Positions 1 to 7,987 of a stretch of DNA of 64,000 nucleotides are shown one piece after another. Every line of letters starts with the position of its first letter. Within the stretch, counting starts at the first letter, position 1. Location: positions 930,001 to 994,000 of the forward strand of contig NZ_CP146101.1 in assembly GCF_037023745.1 (NCBI RefSeq). The letters run 5' to 3'. The notes beneath the pieces were generated by a model, which made no database searches, was not told where the DNA came from, and worked only from the letters and a program-made list of their open reading frames with translations. The translations under genes were made by a program, and so were the position numbers. Origin of the DNA: Streptomyces sp. SCSIO 30461. GTDB lineage: Bacteria; Actinomycetota; Actinomycetes; Streptomycetales; Streptomycetaceae.

Positions 1-1472
1 CCAACCGCCTCATCGACGTGTACGGACTACGGCAGGGCGACCGGGCCGTGGTCGCGATGCGCAATCACCCCGAGTGGCAGATCGCCTTCTGGGCGACGCA
101 GCTCGCAGGGCTGGTGACGGTGCCGCTCAACGCCTGGTGGACCGAGGACGAGTTCGCGTACGCCCTCGGCGACTGCGCCCCCGCCGTGCTGCTTGTCGAC
201 GGGGAGCGGCTGCCGCGCGTCGAGAAGTGGGCACGGGGCAGGGCCCGGGTCGTGGTGTTCCACCACGAGGGACCCGTAGGGGACCTCGGGGAGGGCTGTG
301 AGCGGTACGAGGACCTGCCCGTGCCCGATCCCGCCGGAACTCCTGCGCCCCCGACGGTCGGCATACGGCCCGAGGACGACGCGACGATCAGTTATACGTC
401 CGGTACCACGGGCCGGCCCAAGGGTGCCGTCGCCACCCAGCTCGCGCAGGCCGGTGCGGTGATGAACCCCCGGTACACCGCCGCCGTGTCCGCGCTGGCC
501 AAGGGCATGATTCCGGGGCAGGGGCCCGCGCCGGTGAACCTGATGACCTTTCCGTTCTTCCATGCGGCGGCCTTCACCACCGTGTACGCGCTGATGTCCG
601 TCGGCGGAACGGCCGTGCTCATGCGGAAGTGGGACGCGGAGCAGGCACTGTCACTGATCGAGCGGCACCGAGTCACCCACTACTCCGGCGTGCCCACCAC
701 CGCGCTTCAACTGCTCGACGCCGCCGAGCGGCACGGGGTGGCGCTGGAGAGCCTCACGCACCTCAACACCGGCGGCGCCGCTGCTCCGCCCGGTATCGTC
801 GCCCGGCTCATGGCTCGCTACGGGCCCGGCGTCGAGCCGCGCAACGGCTACGGGCTCACGGAGACCTGCGGCGGAGTGACGGCGAACTTCGGTGCCCAGT
901 ACCGCCGGCACCCCGGAAGCGTCGGGCGGGCCACGCCTGCCACGGAGGCGCGGATCGCAGGGCCGGACGGTCGGGCGCTGCCGGAGGGCGAGGTCGGCGA
1001 GCTGTGGCTGCGTGGGCAGTCACTGGTGCGCGGGTACTGGCGGGATCCGGAGGCCACGGCCGCCGCGTTCACCGAGGACGGCTGGTTCCGTACGGGTGAT
1101 CTCGCGACCGTACGGGACGGCGGTCTGATCACGATCGTGGACCGTATCAAGGACATGATCATCCGTGGCGGTGAGAACGTGTACTGCGTCGAGGTCGAGG
1201 CCGTACTGCACGATCACCCGGACGTCGCCGACGCGGCCGTGTTCGGGGTGCCGCACGCCGTACTCGGCGAGGAGGTCGCGGCGGTGGTGGTGCCACGGGA
1301 CGGGGCGGCCCCGACACCTGACGAACTGCGCGCGCACGTCGGCCGGTCCCTGGCCGCGTTCAAGGTGCCGGTGCATGTGGTGCTCCGGGACGATCCGCTT
1401 CCCCGCAATGCCACCGGCAAGATCCTCAAGCGGGAACTGCGGGCCGGAATGCCGCCCGGCTCAGGCGCGTGA
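1..1472 (+). CDS. Class I adenylate-forming acyl-CoA ligase (5' end outside window)
   Basis: Activates a carboxylic acid to an acyl-adenylate and transfers it to CoA in the cytoplasm. The frame is open to the left edge, so the true start lies upstream and roughly 30-60 residues are missing. Seen in order: the phosphate-binding loop TSGTTGRPKG (near residue 128 counting from base 18), NGYGLTETCGG, GWFRTGDLA, the hinge IVDRIKDMIIRGGENVY and the C-terminal catalytic lysine motif PRNATGKILKREL. All core motifs are intact. The exact substrate (medium/long-chain fatty acid or aromatic acid) cannot be read from these motifs. The 3' end overlaps the convergent protease gene by 12 bp. Confidence 0.9.
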   Translation, partial: NRLIDVYGLRQGDRAVVAMRNHPEWQIAFWATQLAGLVTVPLNAWWTEDEFAYALGDCAPAVLLVDGERLPRVEKWARGRARVVVFHHEGPVGDLGEGCERYEDLPVPDPAGTPAPPTVGIRPEDDATISYTSGTTGRPKGAVATQLAQAGAVMNPRYTAAVSALAKGMIPGQGPAPVNLMTFPFFHAAAFTTVYALMSVGGTAVLMRKWDAEQALSLIERHRVTHYSGVPTTALQLLDAAERHGVALESLTHLNTGGAAAPPGIVARLMARYGPGVEPRNGYGLTETCGGVTANFGAQYRRHPGSVGRATPATEARIAGPDGRALPEGEVGELWLRGQSLVRGYWRDPEATAAAFTEDGWFRTGDLATVRDGGLITIVDRIKDMIIRGGENVYCVEVEAVLHDHPDVADAAVFGVPHAVLGEEVAAVVVPRDGAAPTPDELRAHVGRSLAAFKVPVHVVLRDDPLPRNATGKILKRELRAGMPPGSGA

Positions 1473-2735
1473 GACCCGCACCCGGTAGGTGCCCTTACCG
1501 CTGTCCTCCGACAGGACGGTGATGCGGATGCCGTTGTGGTCGTCCTCGAACGACTCGCCCGGACGGTACGGCGCGTCCGACAGCTCCGCGTGCACATTGG
1601 GGCGCCTGGTGCAGCCCCCGCTGTCCTGGTCGCTGTCGGCGACCTGCACCGGCCCCTGTCCGGTGTCCACGTCCGACTCGACGCGGTAGATCAGGACGCC
1701 CGGCTCGCAGACCGCCTCGTCGTTGCCCTCCCTGGTGCGGACCTCGACGGCGTACCCGGCTTCGGTGCCGAGTGGTACGAAGACCAGTTTGCGGCCGCCG
1801 GTGGTGGCGAGCGGGGTGAGCGCGTAGTCCTTGGTCCCACTGGCGGCGGCGCAGCTGACCTGCTTGTTGTCCAGCCAGCCCAGTTTCCACTTGTGCCAGC
1901 CGAGCAGATCGTTGTTGGCGCCCCAGTCCTCGGACATGATGTCCCAGTGGCCGACCGCGCCGCCGCCCTCCGCGGTGTAGAGGTCGGGCAGGCCGAAGAC
2001 ATGGCCGTTCTCGTGGGGGAGCACCCGGAAGCCGTTCTTGTCGAACGACCCGGAGCCGTCGTCCTGGCGGCTGTAGACGAAAGAGGTGTTCGCCAGCGGC
2101 ACCCCGTCCGCGTAGGGCGCGTCGTGGTTCCCGGAGAAGGTCACGGACAGCACGGTGTCCAGCGCCGACGGCCCGGCGTTCGGTGTGACCAGCACGTTGA
2201 CCAGGTCGTACGCGCTGAAGTCCACGTGTGGATCGGCCGTGGTGATGATGTCCTCCACCAGCTGCCGATAGCCCGGCTCGTACGGCGAACCGCGGTCGAT
2301 CCCGTAAGCGGCGAATGGCATGGGCAATCGCAGCCAGGTCGCCAGCGGGGTCTCTGCGCGGTAGCTGAGCCGTCCGTACGAGCTGGTCGCGAACCACTTC
2401 TGGGTGGCGGGGAAGAACTCGGCGAAGCGCTGCAGCGCCGTGCCCTGGCCCTCCGCGTCGGGGAAGTCGATCATGAGGTTGAGGGCTCGGACCTCGCCCG
2501 TCGAGCGGACGTACCCCGTGGGCGTCGGCATCCCCTCCGACATCTGCACGCCCATGGTGGCGGTGATGCGGCAGGGACCCAGCGCCGCTTCCTCGGCCGT
2601 CGTCACCGGGCTGCCGGCCGATGTGCGGTGGGAGCCGGGAAGGTGCGAGCTCGCCGTGGCCAGGGCGCCGAGCGTCAGTGCCGCGAGGGCGCCGAGGGTG
2701 CTTGGCCTGCGTATCCGGCGGCGGGGCTGATGCAT
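1461..2735 (-). CDS. Secreted M6 family metalloprotease
   Basis: A 424-residue predicted exported zinc protease of the M6 (immune inhibitor A-like) family. The N-terminus is a signal peptide: Arg-rich MHQPRRRIRR followed by a hydrophobic stretch to about residue 30. The zinc site is HENGHVFGLPDLY, an HExxH variant with Asn-Gly as the variable pair, preceded by NGFRVLP. The C-terminal part is beta-rich and lacks an obvious extra binding module. The start is the ATG at 2735. It is transcribed away from the TetR gene at 3044, with inverted repeats between them. M6 enzymes generally degrade extracellular protein; a specific target cannot be inferred. Confidence 0.88.
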   Translation of the reverse strand: MHQPRRRIRRPSTLGALAALTLGALATASSHLPGSHRTSAGSPVTTAEEAALGPCRITATMGVQMSEGMPTPTGYVRSTGEVRALNLMIDFPDAEGQGTALQRFAEFFPATQKWFATSSYGRLSYRAETPLATWLRLPMPFAAYGIDRGSPYEPGYRQLVEDIITTADPHVDFSAYDLVNVLVTPNAGPSALDTVLSVTFSGNHDAPYADGVPLANTSFVYSRQDDGSGSFDKNGFRVLPHENGHVFGLPDLYTAEGGGAVGHWDIMSEDWGANNDLLGWHKWKLGWLDNKQVSCAAASGTKDYALTPLATTGGRKLVFVPLGTEAGYAVEVRTREGNDEAVCEPGVLIYRVESDVDTGQGPVQVADSDQDSGGCTRRPNVHAELSDAPYRPGESFEDDHNGIRITVLSEDSGKGTYRVRVSRA

Positions 2736-2899
2736 GCGATCGCCTTCCGGGTACGCGGCAGCCGGCCGGTCCTCGGCTGCGCTCCGTGCGATCAGCGTGG
2801 GTCGGGGGCGGGTCGGGCGCGCGCCGGGTGAGCCGATCGTGGGACACGCCCGATGCGGGGGAGGGCGCGGGCGAACTCGAACACGTGACCTGAATCACA

Positions 2900-2987
2900 G
2901 GGGAATTCCCCGCCGATCCGAAATAACCGGGGACTGGCTCCCCGTTTGCATCGGTGTCACCGCGAAACGGGGAGCCAGTCCCCGGTT
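2900..2987. promoter_or_regulatory. Paired palindromic operators upstream of tetR
   Basis: A 23-bp segment at 2925-2947 (AACCGGGGACTGGCTCCCCG...) is repeated exactly in inverted orientation at 2965-2987, with a 17-bp spacer. Each arm is itself close to a palindrome (CGGGGA-N5-TCCCCG core). A third perfect palindrome, GGGGAATTCCCC, lies at 2900-2911. The position between a divergent protease and a TetR regulator, 57 bp before the regulator start, fits repressor binding sites. This is inference. A structured 5' RNA is the alternative, since the two arms could also pair. Confidence 0.6.
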
Positions 2988-3043
2988 GCGGTGGCGAGGG
3001 GACTTTCGGTGATGTTCGGAGAGCGAGAGGGAGGGGGCGGGCG

Positions 3044-3730
3044 ATGAGCAGCGCCAGCGCCACGGCTACTGCCACGACCCCGGCTGCGACTGCCGTCACG
3101 GCGGAACGCCGCACCACCCGGCCCAGGGCCGATGCCCTGCGCAACAGGGAGCGGATCGTGGCGGCGGCGCGTGAGATGTTCGTCGAGTTCGGGCCGGAGG
3201 TGCCGCTCGACGAGGTCGCCCGGCGCGCCGGCGTCGGCAACGCCACCCTCTACCGGAACTTTCCCGACCGGCCCGCCCTCGTCCACGAGGTCGTGCTCAG
3301 CGTCATGCGGCGTACCACCGCGCGGGTGGAGGAGGCGACCGCCGCCGAAGCGGATCCCTTCGCCGCGCTGGTGCGCTTCGTGCACGCGGCGGCCGACGAG
3401 CGGATCGGCGCACTGTGCCCGATCCTCTCCGGCGCGGTCGAGAAGGACCACCCCGACCTGCTCGCCGAAGGCCACCGGCTCGAAACGTCCGTGCAGGAGC
3501 TCTTCGAGCGGGCCCGGACGGCGGGAAGGCTGCGGCCGGATGTCGGGGTCGGGGACCTGCTGGTGGCGCTCTCGCAGCTCACCCGTCCGTTGCCCGGATC
3601 GGGGTGCCCGGACTTCGACCGGTTCGTGCACCGGCATGTCCAGCTGCTGATGGATGGGTTCGCGGCACCCTCCCGCTCCGAACTGCCGGGCTCACCGGCG
3701 ACATTGGAGGATCTGCGGACGGTGTCGTGA
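3044..3730 (+). CDS. TetR/AcrR family transcriptional regulator
   Basis: A 228-residue repressor-type regulator. A short Ala/Thr-rich leader precedes the TetR HTH: RADALRNRERIVAAAREMFVEFG, then VPLDEVARRAGVGNATLYRNFPDRPALV at about residues 55-85. The C-terminal helical ligand domain is typical of the class. The ATG at 3044 was chosen because a GAGGGAGGGGG ribosome site sits just before it; the in-frame ATG at 2954 lies inside the inverted repeat. The next gene on the same strand is a DHA2 drug exporter 222 bp downstream. The usual arrangement is that the regulator represses itself and the exporter. Confidence 0.9.
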   Translation: MSSASATATATTPAATAVTAERRTTRPRADALRNRERIVAAAREMFVEFGPEVPLDEVARRAGVGNATLYRNFPDRPALVHEVVLSVMRRTTARVEEATAAEADPFAALVRFVHAAADERIGALCPILSGAVEKDHPDLLAEGHRLETSVQELFERARTAGRLRPDVGVGDLLVALSQLTRPLPGSGCPDFDRFVHRHVQLLMDGFAAPSRSELPGSPATLEDLRTVS

Positions 3731-3952
3731 GGCGCGGGAGCTGATCTGTCCTCCGTCTGACCGGGCGGCGGCCTGCCGGCTCCCTCCCTTTCCGGTCCTT
3801 CTCTTCCTCTTCTCTCCCGCATCGGCCAGCCCTCCCCGGTGCCTGCCTTCGCCCCGACTCTCTTCTCCTGGTTTTCCCGAGTTCCCTCCCGGCCCCCACT
3901 CCATCCGACTTCCGGCTTCCATACGCTCACGCACCCACAGGTGGCTTCACGC

Positions 3953-5488
3953 ATGTCAAAAACGCACGACACCCTTCCCGATCCCAGTCGCTGGAAAGCG
4001 CTGGTCTTCATAGCCCTCGCCCAGCTGATGGTCGTGCTCGACGCGACCATCGTGAACATCGCCCTGCCCTCAGCCCAGCACGCCCTCGGGATCTCGGACG
4101 GCAACCGGCAGTGGGTCATCACCGCCTATGCCCTCGCCTTCGGCGGTCTCCTGCTGTTCGGTGGGCGCATAGCCGACCTCTGGGGCCGTAAGCGCACCTT
4201 CGTCGTCGGCCTGCTCGGCTTCGCCGCCGCGTCCGCCCTCGGTGGAGCCGCCACCGGCCAGGCGATGCTGCTCGGTTCGCGTGCCCTCCAGGGTGTGTTC
4301 GGCGCGTTGCTGGCGCCCGCGGCGCTCTCGCTGCTCGCGGTGATGTTCACCGACGCCAAGGAGCGCGCCAAAGCCTTCGGTATCTACGGTGCGATCGCCG
4401 GCGGCGGTGGCGCGGTTGGTCTGATCCTCGGCGGCTTCCTCACGGAGTACCTCGACTGGCGCTGGACGTTCTACGTCAACATCCCCTTCGCCATCGTCGC
4501 CGCCGCGGGCGCGTACTTCGTGATCCGCGAACCGGCCGGTGGCCGCAACCGCTCGTCACTGGACATCCCCGGCGTGGTGCTGTCGACCCTCGGCCTGGTG
4601 ACGCTCGTCTACGCCTTCACCCGCGCCGAGTCGGACGGTTGGACGCACTCGACGACGATCTGGCTCTTCGTCGCCTCGGTCGTGCTGCTCGCGGCGTTCG
4701 TGGTCACCGAGTACATGGTCCGCTCGCCGCTGCTTCCGCTGCGCGTGCTGACCGACCGCAACCGCGGTGGCGTCTACCTGTCGCTCGGGCTCGCGGTCAT
4801 CGCGATGTTCGGCCTGTTCCTGTTCCTCACGTACTACCTCCAGGTCGTGAAGGGGTACTCCCCGGTCAAGACGGGCTTCGCCTTCCTGCCGATGATCGCG
4901 GGCATGATCACGGGCTCCACGCAGATCGGTGCCCGGCTGATGACCCGGGTGCCGGCACGGCTCCTCATGGGGCCGGGCTTCCTTCTCGCGGCGACGGGCA
5001 TGCTGCTGCTGACGCAGTTGGAGATCGACTCCTCGTACAGCACGCTGATCCTGCCCGCGCAGCTGTTGCTCGGGCTCGGTATGGGTACGGCGTTCATGCC
5101 CGCGATGTCGCTGTCGACGATCGGGGTCGAGGCGCGTGACTCGGGTGTCGCCTCCGCGATGGTGAACACCTCGCAGCAGGTGGGTGGCGCGATCGGTACG
5201 GCTCTGCTGAACACCATCGCCGCGTCCGCGACCACCTCGTACATCACCTCGCATACGGCGGCCGCGACGACTCCAGGGGCGCAGAAGCTGCTCCAGCTCC
5301 AGGGCATGGTGCACGGTTACTCGAGCGCCATCTGGTGGGCCGTCGGCATCCTGACGGGAGCGGCGGTCATCGCCCTTGTGCTGATCAACGCCGGGCGGCC
5401 GGACGGCGGGGCGCCGATGGGGGCCGCGTCCGGTGACGGCGTGGACGGTGTCGAGGGCGAGGTGAGGATCCCGGTCGTCGCGCACTGA
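3953..5488 (+). CDS. MFS transporter, DHA2 (14-TM) drug:H+ antiporter family
   Basis: A 511-residue membrane exporter. The N-terminus reads ALVFIALAQLMVVLDATIVNIALPSA, the hallmark first helix of the EmrB/QacA (DHA2) family. The motif-C-like stretch GGGGAVGLILGGFLTEY in helix 5 marks an antiporter. About 14 hydrophobic segments are visible. The ATG at 3953 (MSKTHD) is preferred over the frame-open 3839 because AGGTGG lies 8 bp upstream and homologs begin just before the first helix. The C-terminus is a short acidic tail. It is probably controlled by the TetR gene upstream. Substrate unknown. Confidence 0.9.
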   Translation: MSKTHDTLPDPSRWKALVFIALAQLMVVLDATIVNIALPSAQHALGISDGNRQWVITAYALAFGGLLLFGGRIADLWGRKRTFVVGLLGFAAASALGGAATGQAMLLGSRALQGVFGALLAPAALSLLAVMFTDAKERAKAFGIYGAIAGGGGAVGLILGGFLTEYLDWRWTFYVNIPFAIVAAAGAYFVIREPAGGRNRSSLDIPGVVLSTLGLVTLVYAFTRAESDGWTHSTTIWLFVASVVLLAAFVVTEYMVRSPLLPLRVLTDRNRGGVYLSLGLAVIAMFGLFLFLTYYLQVVKGYSPVKTGFAFLPMIAGMITGSTQIGARLMTRVPARLLMGPGFLLAATGMLLLTQLEIDSSYSTLILPAQLLLGLGMGTAFMPAMSLSTIGVEARDSGVASAMVNTSQQVGGAIGTALLNTIAASATTSYITSHTAAATTPGAQKLLQLQGMVHGYSSAIWWAVGILTGAAVIALVLINAGRPDGGAPMGAASGDGVDGVEGEVRIPVVAH

Positions 5489-5528
5489 GCCGCCGCCCCG
5501 CCGTGGGCGAGTGGTGAGCCGAACGCGC

Positions 5529-5562
5529 ACTGACCCGGTGGGGCTGAGCCCGCCGGGTCAGT
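5529..5562 (+). terminator. Hairpin terminator between DHA2 exporter and marR pseudogene
   Basis: ACTGACCCGGTGGG pairs with CCCGCCGGGTCAGT (one G-T pair) around a 6-base loop, 41 bp after the exporter stop. No T-run follows, as is common in high-GC actinobacteria. It could serve both convergent genes. Confidence 0.6.
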
Positions 5563-5688
5563 GCCGTTCCGGCATGTCCCGCGTGCCGCGGAGGCTGTGC
5601 GTGTCGGCTCGGCGTGCCCGGGACTGCGTGCTGGGTCGAAGGGGCTGCCGCCGGAGGCGGTGTGGGGTGCTTTGGCGCCGGGTGCGGG

Positions 5689-6296
5689 TCAGCGCAGCCA
5701 GGGGAGGTCGGCTCCGCTGCCGTCGGGCTGAAGGCCGTCGCACATGATGTGCGTGATCTCGCCGAGCTGCCGCACCTGGTCCGGTGTGAGCCGGTCGAAG
5801 ATCGCCTGCCGTACGGCGGCCACATGGCCGGGTGCGGCTTTCCCCAGCACCTCGTATCCCTCGTCCGTGAGGCAGGCGTGCTGGCCCCGGCGGTCGGAGG
5901 CGCAGTCCTCCCGGCGCACCCGGCCGTTCTTCTCCATGCGCGCGATCGCGTGGGAGAGCCGCGACCTGGTGATCTTGGCGTCCTTGGCGAGCTCCGTCAT
6001 CCGCATCCGCCGACGTGGCGCTTCGGAGAGCCGGACGAGCAGGCCGTAGTAGAGGTGCGGCATGCCCGCGTCCCGCTGCAGCTGGCGATCGAGACTGTCC
6101 TCTAGGGCGTGTTGCGAAAGTGGACGTACTTGGATGACTCCGACAACGCAGCGAGCGTGCGTGCCAGGCGTCGCGGGTCAGGAGGGACTTTCGCAACACG
6201 CCCTAGGAGCCGGGTGGCGTGCAGGTAGAAACGCCACACACGCTGCTCGTCGGGGTCGAGTCAGTGGGGTTCACCCGGGATGGACGCCGTGGTCAT
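5689..6296 (-). pseudogene. MarR family regulator, disrupted by a MITE and a nonsense codon
   Basis: The intact part (5689 to about 6102) encodes LEDSLDRQLQRDAGMPHLYYGLLVRLSEAP, a wHTH (MTELAKDAKITRSRLSHAIARMEKNG) and the wing VRREDCASDRRGQ. The missing N-terminus is on the far side of a MITE at 6105-6203: reading minus strand from 6296 gives MTTASIPGEPH, then TGA (6261-6263), then LDPDEQRVWRFYLHATRL, which joins in frame to LEDSLDRQ once the insert is removed. Homologs have Trp (TGG) where the TGA stands. So there are two independent lesions. A shortened product from the ATG at 6063 would lack the first dimerisation helix. Confidence 0.85.
6102..6206. mobile_element. MITE (about 99 bp) inserted in the marR gene
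   Basis: GGGCGTGTTGCGAAAGT at 6105-6121 and its exact reverse complement at 6187-6203 are 17-bp terminal inverted repeats, flanked on both sides by TA (or, read wider, CTAG). The interior (about 65 bp) has no coding capacity. Removing the element with one copy of the duplicated target restores the marR reading frame exactly. The TIR and TA/CTAG target resemble IS5-group elements of Streptomyces, so it is probably moved in trans by such a transposase; that link is from family knowledge. Confidence 0.85.
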
Positions 6297-6605
6297 GCAT
6301 CCAGTCTACGAGACTTTTATTGAAAGTTTGACTAAATGGACGGGGTGGGTGTCACAGGCAACCAGAGGGTGACGGGGGGCGTCTTCAGGGGTGGGAGTGC
6401 GGCCGGGGTGGCGCTGCTCGGGTGTGAGGGCGGTGGTGTCGAAGGCGGTGACCCGCCTCGTGCACGTGGCGGCCGCAAAGCTCGGCGAAGGCTGGGAGGT
6501 CGGCCCTCCGAACCTGTTCTGACCTGCGCATCCGTGTGCTGTTGCAGTATCGGCCCGCTCCTCCGGCGGTGCAGGATACTGCAAGATCACAAAAATCCCT
6601 GAGGC
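6297..6605. other. Intergenic region before the hrdD promoter; one inverted repeat
   Basis: No convincing gene. It holds a perfect 10-bp inverted repeat TTGCAGTATC (6542-6551) / GATACTGCAA (6575-6584) with a 23-bp spacer, just upstream of the predicted SigR promoter. The stretch at 6301-6340 is AT-rich and could hold the former marR promoter. Confidence 0.4.
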
Positions 6606-6609
6606 GCAT

Positions 6610-6636
6610 GGGAATTCTGTCCGGTTTCCAGTCGTT
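6610..6636 (+). promoter_or_regulatory. SigR-type promoter of hrdD
   Basis: GGGAAT (6610-6615) and GTT (6634-6636) are separated by exactly 18 bp, matching the consensus GGGAAT-N18-GTT of the thiol-stress sigma factor SigR. hrdD is a known SigR target in Streptomyces coelicolor. The start codon lies about 80 bp downstream. Confidence 0.75.
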
Positions 6637-6717
6637 GTCTCCCTCGGATGCAGGGCACCCGGAAGGCTCTGAAGGGTGCCGCGACCTACTCAGTACCTAC
6701 TCAGTAAGGGAGCACGC

Positions 6718-7722
6718 ATGGCAACCCGTGCCGTCGCCCGTCGTCAGTCCGCCACCAGCGGGGCTGGGTCTGATGGGGCAAACAGCGTTCGCGCCGTGGG
6801 CGGGGAGATCGCCGACCGCGACCTGGTCGGCATGTATCTCGACGAGATCGCGCGCACGCCCCTGCTCGACGCCGCCAGGGAGGTCGAGCTTTCCCAGACC
6901 ATCGAGGCGGGCGTCTACGCCAGGCAGATCCTCGATGGTGAGGCCGAAAGCAAGGCGGGCGGTGCCACGCGCGAGGAGCTCGAGGTGCTCGTCGCCGAGG
7001 GAGAGCGCGCCAAGGATGTCTTCATCAAGTCGAATCTGCGCCTGGTCGTGGCCGTGGCGCGGCGGTACCCGCGCAGTGGGCTGCCGCTGCTGGACCTGAT
7101 CCAGGAGGGCAACGCAGGTCTGGTGCGCGCGGTCGAGAAGTTCGACTACACCAAGGGCTTCAAGTTCTCGACGTATGCCACATGGTGGATCCGCCAGGCC
7201 ATCACCCGCTCCATCGCCGACCAGTCCCGCACCATCCGGCTGCCCGTCCACCTGGTGGAGGAACTGGGCCGGATACGCCGTGTGCAGCGCGAGTTCAACC
7301 GCGAGCACGGGAGGGAACCGGAGCCGGCGGAGGTGGCGCGGGAGCTCGGCTCGACACCGGAGCGGGTCACGGACGTGCTCGACTGGGCACGTGATCCGGT
7401 CTCGCTGAACATGTCGGTCGACGACGAGGGCGAGACCCAGTTCGGGGACCTGCTCGAGGACACGTCGGCGGTCTCACCGGAGCAGTCCGTGCTGACGCTG
7501 CTGCGCAGTGAGGAGCTCGACGACCTGATCGACCGGCTCGACCACCGCACGGCCTCGATCATCAGGATGCGCTACGGCATCGAGGACGGTCGCGAGCGCA
7601 CGCTGACCGAGGTCGGCAAGGAGCACGGTCTGACGCGCGAGCGCATACGCCAGATCGAGAAGCACGCGCTGCTGGAGCTGAAGCGGATGGCTCGGGACAC
7701 CGGGTTCGACGCGGCGGCGTGA
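6718..7722 (+). CDS. hrdD: RNA polymerase sigma factor HrdD (group 2, sigma-70)
   Basis: A 334-residue principal-like, non-essential sigma factor. Region 1.2 ([18 protein letters not shown]), region 2 ([40 protein letters not shown] with [15 protein letters not shown]), region 3 and region 4.2 ([24 protein letters not shown]) are complete. The acidic region 1.1 of HrdB is absent. The start [10 protein letters not shown] is chosen because the ATG at 6718 has AAGGGA upstream. Two copies of TACTCAGTA lie just before it. The SigR-type promoter suggests induction by disulfide stress. Confidence 0.93.
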   Translation: MATRAVARRQSATSGAGSDGANSVRAVGGEIADRDLVGMYLDEIARTPLLDAAREVELSQTIEAGVYARQILDGEAESKAGGATREELEVLVAEGERAKDVFIKSNLRLVVAVARRYPRSGLPLLDLIQEGNAGLVRAVEKFDYTKGFKFSTYATWWIRQAITRSIADQSRTIRLPVHLVEELGRIRRVQREFNREHGREPEPAEVARELGSTPERVTDVLDWARDPVSLNMSVDDEGETQFGDLLEDTSAVSPEQSVLTLLRSEELDDLIDRLDHRTASIIRMRYGIEDGRERTLTEVGKEHGLTRERIRQIEKHALLELKRMARDTGFDAAA

Positions 7723-7783
7723 CAGCCCGGCACCGTGACAGCGCGGTGGCGCGACGCGAGGAGGCGGCGCGCAGCCCATGAGC

Positions 7784-7821
7784 GGACCCCGGCACCCTCC
7801 CCCCCGGTGCCGGGGTCCTTT
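7784..7821 (+). terminator. Strong hairpin terminator after hrdD
   Basis: GGACCCCGGCACC (7784-7796) pairs perfectly with GGTGCCGGGGTCC (7806-7818) around a 9-base C-rich loop, followed by TTTCC, 62 bp after the hrdD stop. Confidence 0.8.
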
Positions 7822-7987
7822 CCGTGCGGCCCTCACCCTCTGGCCGGGCACCCTGCGGGTACGCGTTCCGCACACCCGGCCGGGTGCGCCGGCGAGGGGA
7901 TCGCGAACCGCCCATGCGGCCCATGTACGTGTACGGTCGGCTCGCGCACCTCTCATGGATGTGGACAGGCGGCTCGCGCACGTCGTC

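Noticed and set aside
2954..3043. N-terminal extension of the TetR gene from ATG 2954
   Set aside because: It would place the inverted-repeat operator arm inside coding sequence and lacks a ribosome site; ATG 3044 has a strong one.
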